Shown here: positions 1-4,698 of the stretch, piece after piece | Position numbering within the stretch: position 1 is the stretch's first letter | How the letters are laid out: each line of letters begins with the position of its first letter | Source: SHZL01 sp035292625 | Lineage (GTDB): Bacteria; Pseudomonadota; Gammaproteobacteria; Xanthomonadales; SZUA-36 | Assembly (NCBI GenBank): GCA_035292625.1 | Contig: DATDPS010000029.1 | Coordinates: 1 to 6,187, forward strand | DNA length: 6,187 nt | Direction of reading: 5' to 3' | Notes under the pieces: generated by a model | What the model saw: only the letters and a program-made list of their open reading frames with translations | Told to the model about the DNA's origin: nothing | Database searches by the model: none | Program-made: the position numbers and the translations under genes

Positions 1-624
1 AGTGGCAATGGCCAGAGACAGCGTCATGAGCTGCGCGGCCGGCCAGTCAAGGATCTGCCGTGTACGGAGAAAAAGTTGCTTCTGGGTGTCGGAGAGGCTG
101 GACTTCTCACAAGCCAGCCAGTCCACCATGCGATACATAAAGGCGCCGACGATGCCAAGGACGGCGAACCAGAAGATGATACCGAACCAGCGATGCAGGG
201 ATTCGCTGAATACGGCATTCACCGTTTTCACGCGGCAAAGGTCGAGGTCATCCGGCACATCGGAGCGCAACAAGGCGCCGAGGGCCGCCTCCCGGCTTTC
301 CACATCAGCGGACTGGATGATGTCAACGACCTGGGTATCCAGGTCCCTGGCGCCAAAGGTGTAGACCAGAACGGCAATGGCCAGCAGAAAAATGCCGAGA
401 TTTCCGAACGCCGAGTAAACCAGCTGATTGACCAGGCCGAGCGCGAGCAAGGGCACGAACAGGATGAGCACGAATCCGGTCAGTTCGGCCCAGCCGGGCA
501 AGCGGCAGAAAATTTCATCGGCCTGCCTGATCCAGCCGGCAAGCCACTGGTGCTTGCGCACCTGGCCCAGTTCGCGGATGAAGTGACACAGCGAAAATGC
601 GAGGAGGATGGCAGTGATGGTCAT
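1..624 (-). CDS. ampE: AmpE-family inner-membrane protein, partial (C-terminus beyond window)
   Basis: I read 208 uninterrupted codons from the ATG at 622-624 to the window edge. The start is fixed by an in-frame stop at 634-636 with no other start codon between; no good ribosome binding site is visible. The protein is a polytopic membrane protein. Hydrophobic stretches lie near residues 1-13, 50-70, 74-90 and 147-168, and a further one begins around 195. The segment 134-168 (TVNAVFSESLHRWFG followed by a hydrophobic helix) is the family hallmark. The acidic, soluble stretch 92-132 separates helices as in AmpE. E. coli AmpE is about 284 residues, so roughly a quarter is missing. AmpE is an inner-membrane protein encoded with AmpD in enterobacteria and linked to beta-lactamase induction and peptidoglycan recycling; its biochemical role is unsettled. 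Here its upstream neighbour is nudC, not ampD. The family call is confident; a role in beta-lactam response is only inferred from the name. Confidence 0.8.
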   Translation of the reverse strand, partial: MTITAILLAFSLCHFIRELGQVRKHQWLAGWIRQADEIFCRLPGWAELTGFVLILFVPLLALGLVNQLVYSAFGNLGIFLLAIAVLVYTFGARDLDTQVVDIIQSADVESREAALGALLRSDVPDDLDLCRVKTVNAVFSESLHRWFGIIFWFAVLGIVGAFMYRMVDWLACEKSSLSDTQKQLFLRTRQILDWPAAQLMTLSLAIAT

Positions 625-673
625 GCGAGTGTTCTATCCGTATCTCAAGCCTGACGGCGATCTGAATGCGCTG

Positions 674-682
674 ATTCTAGCA
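674..682 (-). promoter_or_regulatory. Putative extended -10 promoter for ampE
   Basis: Read on the minus strand, TGCTAGAAT matches the extended -10 pattern TGnTATAAT with a single mismatch in the hexamer. It would start transcription around 665-669, giving a leader of about 43 nt before the ampE ATG. There is no convincing -35 hexamer. Instead, the palindrome CACCCGGGTG at 690-699 occupies the spacer/-35 zone, which suggests activator or repressor control, or simple dependence on the extended -10. This is inference from sequence only. Confidence 0.45.
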
Positions 683-689
683 GAGGCGG

Positions 690-749
690 CACCCGGGTGG
701 AGTGCATCCGTGTCGAGGTCCTTATTCTTTTCCGCGCGCCACCCGGGTG
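690..749. repeat. Duplicated 10-bp palindrome flanking the ampE promoter
   Basis: CACCCGGGTG, a perfect 10-bp palindrome, occurs at 690-699 and again at 740-749, exactly 50 bp apart. With one extra flanking base on the inner sides (690-700 and 739-749) the two copies also form an 11-bp inverted repeat with a 38-base loop. The left copy sits just upstream of the putative ampE -10; the right copy lies inside the last codons of nudC. There is no T-tract beside them, so this does not look like an intrinsic terminator. Paired operators for a dimeric regulator are possible, as is an RNA hairpin at the nudC 3' end. Confidence 0.6.
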
Positions 750-1720
750 AGTTGGTCCAGATCACCGCCACCCTGCTGTTTGTACCAATCCGCCAGCAAG
801 CGGAAAGCAATCGACACGGGGGCTGAAAGAAGCACGCTGCGGTCACGCACGGCCGCTGTCAGTTCATCCACGGTAAACCAGCGCAGTTCTTCCAGTTCAT
901 CCGATGCCAGGCAGTCGCGGCTTTGAGCTTCCGCGTAAAAACCACACATCGATGATGCAGGAAACGGCCAGGGTTGCGAAGAGACGTAATGGATTTCCCG
1001 CAAACGCACGTGTGATTCTTCATATACTTCCCGGACCACTGCATCTTCCAGGCTTTCGCCTGGTTCCACGAACCCCGCGAGGGTGGAAAAACGTTTTGGC
1101 GGCCAGCTGGCATTGCGTCCCAACAGGCAGGCGTTGCCGTGGGTGACGAGCACGATGATGGCCGGGTCGATGCGCGGAAACGACTGGCGGGCGCATTCCT
1201 CGTTGCTGCACACCAGCTTGTGACCGGCGGATTGCAGGCGGTTGGGGTGGCCGCAGACACCGCAGAAATGGTGGCGATGCTGCCAGTAGTGCAGCGCCTT
1301 GGCATACGCCAGCACTCCGGCATGTTTTGCATCCATATCGACCGAGGCGCGGCGCAGGTCGAGAAAACTCGCCTCCGGGCGTAATTGCAGCACGGCTTCG
1401 CGTTGGCGGTCATTGATGGAGACGGCAAAAAAGTAACGTTTGCCATCGGTGCCGAGCAGGGTGGGCGGCTGGATGCTGGAAAGATCATCCAGTTCCCCGG
1501 GTTTGAGATAGACAGCAAGCTGGCCGGAATCGCTAACCTCGATCAAGCTGCGGCTGCGCCACATCGGCACGAAACGGGCGGCCTCGGAATTGAGCGTCCG
1601 CGCCACCCATTCCGCGTCATCGCGATATTGGACCAGACGGTCGAGCCGGACGGAAGTGAACCGGTTACGGCGCGAGCGCGTTATCTGGTCAATGCTTACT
1701 CTGAGATCGACGCGTGACAC
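722..1720 (-). CDS. nudC: NAD(+)/NADH pyrophosphatase, NudC family (Nudix)
   Basis: A 332-residue Nudix hydrolase of the NADH pyrophosphatase type, which splits NAD(H) into NMN(H) and AMP and, in E. coli, removes NAD caps from RNA. Domains in order: an N-terminal Nudix-like region (LDR at 26-28, RDDAEW near 33-38, then FVPMWR at 50-55); a zinc ribbon with Cys153, Cys156, Cys171 and Cys176; and the Nudix domain from about 183. The Nudix box starts at Gly216, with Glu222, Arg230, Glu231, Glu234 and Glu235 in place. The NADH-specific signature SQPWPFP is at 248-254. It is longer than E. coli NudC (257) because it has the extended N-terminal domain, as many homologues do. Oddity: the conserved Gly of the Nudix box is His237. 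The start is GTG, three bases after the erpA stop, with no clear Shine-Dalgarno, suggesting translational coupling in the DUF6776-erpA-nudC operon. Confidence 0.93.
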   Translation of the reverse strand: MSRVDLRVSIDQITRSRRNRFTSVRLDRLVQYRDDAEWVARTLNSEAARFVPMWRSRSLIEVSDSGQLAVYLKPGELDDLSSIQPPTLLGTDGKRYFFAVSINDRQREAVLQLRPEASFLDLRRASVDMDAKHAGVLAYAKALHYWQHRHHFCGVCGHPNRLQSAGHKLVCSNEECARQSFPRIDPAIIVLVTHGNACLLGRNASWPPKRFSTLAGFVEPGESLEDAVVREVYEESHVRLREIHYVSSQPWPFPASSMCGFYAEAQSRDCLASDELEELRWFTVDELTAAVRDRSVLLSAPVSIAFRLLADWYKQQGGGDLDQLTRVARGKE

Positions 1721-1723
1721 GGT

Positions 1724-2077
1724 TCAGACAGAAAACGATGATCCGCAACCGCAGGTCGTTGCCGCGTTTGGGTTGCGGATGACGAATTGAGCACCCTGCA
1801 GATTTTCCGAATAGTCCACCTGGGCCCCCACGAGGTACTGGAAGCTGAGCGGGTCGACCAGCAAGGTCACTCCATCATTGGCAATGGCGATATCGTCCTC
1901 GGCTCGTTCTTCGTCGAAAGAAAAGCCATATTGAAAACCGGAACAGCCACCGCCGCTGATGTAAACGCGCAGCTTGAGATCGGGGTTGCGCTCTTCAAGA
2001 ATGAGTTCCTGGACTTTACGCGCCGCAGCGTCGGTAAAGATGATTCCAGGCTGGCCGGTGTGTTCCAAAGTTTCCAT
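1724..2077 (-). CDS. erpA: Iron-sulfur cluster insertion protein ErpA (A-type carrier)
   Basis: A 117-residue A-type Fe-S carrier that receives clusters from the scaffold machinery and hands them to apo-proteins in the cytoplasm; in E. coli it is needed for isoprenoid synthesis (IspG/IspH) and respiratory enzymes. The three cluster-binding cysteines are present: Cys45 in the GGGCSGFQYGF motif, and Cys109 and Cys111 in the C-terminal CGCGSSFSV. The segments NPDLKLRVYI (31-40) and VDPLSFQYLVGAQVDY (74-89) match ErpA specifically rather than IscA or SufA. The length matches E. coli ErpA (114). The ATG at 2075-2077 is the only sensible start. The gene lies 58 bp downstream of the DUF6776-like gene and is followed almost immediately by nudC. 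No IscR-type operator is recognisable upstream. Confidence 0.96.
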   Translation of the reverse strand: METLEHTGQPGIIFTDAAARKVQELILEERNPDLKLRVYISGGGCSGFQYGFSFDEERAEDDIAIANDGVTLLVDPLSFQYLVGAQVDYSENLQGAQFVIRNPNAATTCGCGSSFSV

Positions 2078-2135
2078 GGTGTTTAATTCAATGCCTGGTG
2101 TCAGTGTTTACGATATGGAGCAGTTTACGCCAATT

Positions 2136-2924
2136 TCAATCATTTTCCCCATCAGTGCCTGTCGCTACGACGGCTTGCTGCTCCGGTGCTCCGGCCCCGG
2201 TTGTTTCTGGGATTGGCTCGGAGTCAGGTGCGGTCAGTGTGTTCCAGTCGAAACCGCGGCTGGGCGGTTTTCCCTGGCCTTTCGTATGCAGGGTTACCAG
2301 CAGCCGGGATGGGGCAAAATGTTCCGGCAAAGCAATGTACCCTTCGAGTTGCTGGAAGTATTTGAAACGGAATTCGGGCGCGGGTTGGCTGCCGTCGCCC
2401 AGGCGGGACCAGGACAAGGTGAGCGGCCGGTCGTCCTGGGTGCCTTCGACTTCCATGCTGACACTGCCGCTGATGATGGCTGAGCGGCGCAGGTTTTGCG
2501 TCAGCGTCAAAACGTAACGAAAAACCCGCTCGGAGCCGGTCGGGTTCAGTTCCAGGTGATAGACAGCAAGACCCGATTGCGTGCCGCTGGCGCCCGCAAG
2601 CCGCTGGTAAAACTCCAGTTCGCCTTGCAAGCGATTGAGCTCCGTCTGCCGCCCGCTTTCCTCCTGGCGCAGCAGTTGGTTGGCGCGGCGTATCACGTCC
2701 GCTTCGTGCTCCGCGACTTTTTGCTGCAGCTTGCTGTCTTCCAGGCGCGAAGTAAGTGAGCGGATTTCTGCCCGTTGTGTCTTGATCCGCACTTTGGCCT
2801 TGACCAGGTCTGGCGCTGCCCGATGCAAGGTAATGGTGTACACGGCGCTCAGCACGCACAAGAGGAGCACGGCGATGGCGCTGATGCGCAAACTCTTGGG
2901 CAATTTTTTCCAGGGCAATGCCAT
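2136..2924 (-). CDS. DUF6776-like membrane-anchored coiled-coil protein, function unknown
   Basis: A 262-residue protein of unknown function. A short basic N-terminus (KK, K at 6-10) precedes one transmembrane segment at about 13-33, so it is probably a bitopic inner-membrane protein with the bulk in the periplasm. Residues about 40-110 are rich in charged and Gln/Leu heptad-like positions and look like a coiled coil. They are followed by a beta-rich domain (about 118-215) with FRYVLTLTQN at 135-144, FRFKYFQQLEGYIALPEHF at 185-203 and GFDW at 224-227, then a low-complexity Pro/Ala/Glu tail from about 230. This layout fits the DUF6776 family, which in pseudomonads lies near erpA, usually with a bactofilin gene. 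The ATG at 2922-2924 has no good Shine-Dalgarno (a GGAAG lies 16 bases upstream), and the frame stays open upstream without another good start. It is the first gene of the probable operon with erpA and nudC. Confidence 0.75.
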   Translation of the reverse strand: MALPWKKLPKSLRISAIAVLLLCVLSAVYTITLHRAAPDLVKAKVRIKTQRAEIRSLTSRLEDSKLQQKVAEHEADVIRRANQLLRQEESGRQTELNRLQGELEFYQRLAGASGTQSGLAVYHLELNPTGSERVFRYVLTLTQNLRRSAIISGSVSMEVEGTQDDRPLTLSWSRLGDGSQPAPEFRFKYFQQLEGYIALPEHFAPSRLLVTLHTKGQGKPPSRGFDWNTLTAPDSEPIPETTGAGAPEQQAVVATGTDGEND

Positions 2925-3000
2925 CGGCGAAGTTTGAGCGCTTCCGCTGGTGACGTCTACGGTGGTAAACGGTTGCGAAAAGTGCGCGAAACGCGGGCGA

Positions 3001-3023
3001 GAAAAAAGCGGCCGAAGCCGCTT
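3001..3023 (-). terminator. Intrinsic terminator with UUCG tetraloop
   Basis: Reading leftwards, AAGCGGC-TTCG-GCCGCTT forms a perfect 7-bp stem capped by the very stable UUCG tetraloop. It runs straight into a six-T tract (A3002-A3007 on the plus strand). On the plus strand the hairpin is not followed by T residues, so the orientation is clear. It lies 290 bases beyond the cysQ stop and 77 bases before the DUF6776-like start. It therefore ends either the predicted small RNA or read-through from cysQ. Confidence 0.87.
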
Positions 3024-3090
3024 AGTCCCTGCATTATTTTTATTTTGTTCTACGTTATTATTCTATTCCGAGGCAATATCCCCGTGATTG
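3001..3090 (-). ncRNA. Candidate small RNA (about 90 nt), not recognised
   Basis: A strong promoter-like element (3098-3127) and an intrinsic terminator (3001-3023) face the same way and bracket about 90 bases, the layout of an independent small RNA. The predicted transcript starts near 3088-3091. It carries a GGGGATA segment, a CGGAATAG segment, an unstructured A-rich stretch (3033-3060) with A-R-N-like triplets of the kind Hfq binds, an AGGGA motif just before the terminator, and a U-rich 3' end. There is no ribosome binding site or sensible ORF in it. It does not match 6S, tmRNA, RNase P or SRP RNA as far as I can tell. Alternative: an attenuated leader of the DUF6776-erpA-nudC operon. Against that, I see no upstream segment able to pair with the terminator arms as an antiterminator. 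Confidence 0.45.
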
Positions 3091-3097
3091 GTTGAAG

Positions 3098-3127
3098 TTT
3101 ATACATCGTTGCAATGGACTCCGTCAA
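3098..3127 (-). promoter_or_regulatory. Strong sigma70-like promoter with UP-like A/T tract
   Basis: Read leftwards, TTGACG (3127-3122) and TATAAA (3103-3098) each match consensus at 5 of 6 positions, with an 18-base spacer. Immediately upstream, about 3131-3148, is an A/T-rich stretch containing the palindrome AAATTGAATTT, resembling an UP element. Predicted start is about 3088-3091. It would drive the candidate small RNA and, by read-through of the terminator, perhaps the DUF6776-erpA-nudC operon, for which no better promoter is seen between 2925 and 3000. Confidence 0.6.
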
Positions 3128-3234
3128 GCACGAATAAAATTCAATTTGTGGAATGATCAGGAATGTACATGCTTTGGTTGAAGTCTTTTCATCCCATATT
3201 CCTCGTCACCTGATTCGCGGGTTTGTCGAGCGCT

Positions 3235-3273
3235 GGCCAAGGAACTGAAAGTAACCGCCGGGCTCCCTTGGCC
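3235..3273. repeat. 8-bp inverted repeat downstream of cysQ
   Basis: GGCCAAGG at 3235-3242 is the exact reverse complement of CCTTGGCC at 3266-3273, separated by 23 bases. It sits about 40-80 bases beyond the cysQ stop and could form an RNA hairpin at the 3' end of the operon transcript. With no T-run after either arm it is not a convincing intrinsic terminator. Confidence 0.45.
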
Positions 3274-3313
3274 GCACGGAAGTCCGATCTGATTCTCGAT
3301 CCCGGAAAGATTG

Positions 3314-4132
3314 TCAGTTGGTTTGATAGTCGGCAAAGAGTCCGAGCCAATCGCGCGTGGTGTCAGCGATGACCAGGAACTCGGGGTTGAGGAGGGAGGG
3401 TTTGCAGTTGTAGCGCAGCGGTTGGCCGTCGAGGGTGACCACCTTGCCGCCAGCTGCCGTCACCACGGCGTGCGCCGCCGCGGTATCCCATTCCGAGGTC
3501 GGCCCGAGGCGCGGATAGAAATCGGCTTTGCCTTCGGCCACCAGGCAGAACTTCAGGGAGCTGCCCATGCTGGTCAGTTCGTAATCACCGAGGGCTGCCA
3601 GATATCGATCGAGCACGGGGTTGGCGTGGGACCGGCTGCCGACCACCACCACCGGGTCGGCACACGGCAGGCGCACCGCAATGGTTTCGACGCGGCCACT
3701 CGCATCCGCGCGCCCGGCGCCCTGACCGGCGATGCCCCAGTAGCTCACGCCGCTGACCGGCACGTGCACCACGCCCATCACGGGTTCGTGGTTGCGCACC
3801 AGGGCGATGTTGACGGTGAACTCACCGTTGCGCTTGATAAACTCCCTGGTGCCATCCAGGGGATCGACCAGCCAATATTCATTCCAGCCGGAGCGGCTGG
3901 CGAATTCCACTGTGGCCGACTCTTCCGACAGCAAGGGAGTTCCCGGCGTCAGATCGATCAGCGCATCCCGGATCAGATTGTGGCTGGCGAGGTCGGCCTC
4001 GGTCAGGGGGGATGCGTCGTCCTTGTGCACGACATCGATCTCCCCGCCGTAGATTCGCAGTATGGCTTCACCTGCCTGCCTGCTGATGCGGATGATGTCC
4101 CGCAGGAGCGATTCGGGCTGCAAATGATTCAA
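3314..4132 (-). CDS. cysQ: 3'(2'),5'-bisphosphate nucleotidase CysQ
   Basis: A 272-residue enzyme of the inositol-monophosphatase superfamily that converts adenosine 3',5'-bisphosphate (PAP, by-product of sulfate assimilation and of 4'-phosphopantetheine or sulfo transfer) to AMP; Mg-dependent, and often associated with the inner membrane. Motifs: SPLTEADLASH (41-51), LSEE with metal ligand Glu70, VDPLDGTREFIKRNGEFTVN (89-108) with Asp90 and Asp93, GSSLKFCLVAEGKADFYPR (190-208), and EWDTAA (214-219) with Asp216. SLKFCLVAEG and EFIKRNGEFTVN are diagnostic of CysQ rather than SuhB. I chose the TTG at 4130-4132 as start: it shares TTGA with the nudE stop and has GGAG eight bases upstream. A longer ATG form (to 4201) would add 23 unfamilylike residues wholly inside nudE. 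It is the last gene of the operon. Confidence 0.94.
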   Translation of the reverse strand: MNHLQPESLLRDIIRISRQAGEAILRIYGGEIDVVHKDDASPLTEADLASHNLIRDALIDLTPGTPLLSEESATVEFASRSGWNEYWLVDPLDGTREFIKRNGEFTVNIALVRNHEPVMGVVHVPVSGVSYWGIAGQGAGRADASGRVETIAVRLPCADPVVVVGSRSHANPVLDRYLAALGDYELTSMGSSLKFCLVAEGKADFYPRLGPTSEWDTAAAHAVVTAAGGKVVTLDGQPLRYNCKPSLLNPEFLVIADTTRDWLGLFADYQTN

Positions 4133-4698
4133 GCGGACTTCTCCGCGGCCAGGTAGTCGCGGGCGATGTACAGGGCGGCTATGGTGCGGCCCTCGGTACA
4201 ATCTTCGCGGGCGGTGATGGTCAGCAGGTCATCGATGGGCCAGGGCACCACTTCCAGTTCTTCGGGTTCATCGCCCGGCAGTTTCTCCGCATACAGGTCG
4301 CGTGCCAGCACCACCCGCGTGATGTGGGTCATGTACGCGGGCGCCAGGCTGAGACGAGTCAATTCAATGAGCTCTCGGGCGCCGAAACCGATCTCCTCCT
4401 TGAGCTCTCGCTGGGCGGCTTCCAGTACGGTTTCGTGCGGCTCCAGCCGGCCCTTGGGCAGGCCGATCTCATACTGGTGCAGGCCGGCCGCATACTCGCG
4501 CACCAGCAGCACCGTCTTTTCATCTTTCATGGGCACAATGATGACCGCGCCCAGGCCTTGCGATTTCAGGCGTTCGTAAGTGCGCCTGGTGCCATTTGAA
4601 AACTCCAGGTCCAGCTGTTCGACTTCGAACAAATTACTGGGATCGCGCAGACGCCGCCGGTGGATCACGGGCAATTGAGGTGGCGGCTTGTCGATCAT
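4129..4698 (-). CDS. nudE: ADP compounds hydrolase NudE (Nudix)
   Basis: A 189-residue Nudix pyrophosphohydrolase; E. coli NudE (186 residues) acts on ADP-ribose, Ap3A, NADH and related ADP compounds. The N-terminal domain shows FEVEQLDLEFSNGTRRTYER (24-43), very like E. coli. The Nudix box begins at Gly83, with Glu89, Arg97, Glu98, Glu101, Glu102 and Gly104 all canonical (RELKEEIGFGA at 97-107). LSLAPAYMT (117-124 region) and LPGDEPEELEVVPWP (140-154) are also NudE-like. The ATG at 4696-4698 overlaps the TGA of the upstream gene as ATGA and has a GAGG about nine bases upstream, so it is translationally coupled. The stop overlaps the cysQ start. A nudE-cysQ pair is a common gammaproteobacterial arrangement, consistent with a shared job in removing nucleotide by-products. 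Confidence 0.95.
   Translation of the reverse strand: MIDKPPPQLPVIHRRRLRDPSNLFEVEQLDLEFSNGTRRTYERLKSQGLGAVIIVPMKDEKTVLLVREYAAGLHQYEIGLPKGRLEPHETVLEAAQRELKEEIGFGARELIELTRLSLAPAYMTHITRVVLARDLYAEKLPGDEPEELEVVPWPIDDLLTITAREDCTEGRTIAALYIARDYLAAEKSA

Larger units (their letters stand above)
3024..3313. other. Non-coding gap between cysQ and the terminator
   Basis: No conventional gene is visible on either strand. The stretch is clearly more A/T-rich than the flanking genes from about 3030 to 3200. Besides the promoter and predicted small RNA described separately, it holds three items. An 8-bp inverted repeat lies at 3235-3242/3266-3273. An 11-bp direct repeat (TTGGTTGAAGT on plus) lies at 3088-3098 and 3174-3184. 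An 11-codon minus-strand reading frame at 3157-3192 is preceded by GAGG with 8-base spacing. No T-tract terminator follows the cysQ stop. Confidence 0.6.

Noticed and set aside
76..654. 192-codon plus-strand open frame opposite ampE
   Set aside because: It is the antisense shadow of the AmpE-family frame; no domain is recognisable.
3001..3023. Terminator reading in the plus direction
   Set aside because: The plus-strand hairpin is preceded by A residues and followed by TTAGTCC, not a T-tract, and there is no plus-strand gene upstream.
3235..3273. Intrinsic terminator for cysQ
   Set aside because: The 8-bp inverted repeat has a 23-base loop and no T-run after either arm.
2925..3313. tRNA, 6S RNA or riboswitch in the gap
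   Set aside because: I could not see a cloverleaf, the long 6S-type helix, or any known riboswitch core; only the promoter-terminator pair stands out.
3311..4156. 281-codon plus-strand open frame opposite cysQ
   Set aside because: It is an antisense shadow of a clearly recognisable gene; its sequence is His/Gly-rich, fits no family and has no start signals.
4133..4201. ATG-initiated longer CysQ (295 residues)
   Set aside because: The added 23 residues lie wholly inside nudE in another frame and look like out-of-frame translation; the TTG at 4132 is well placed after GGAG.
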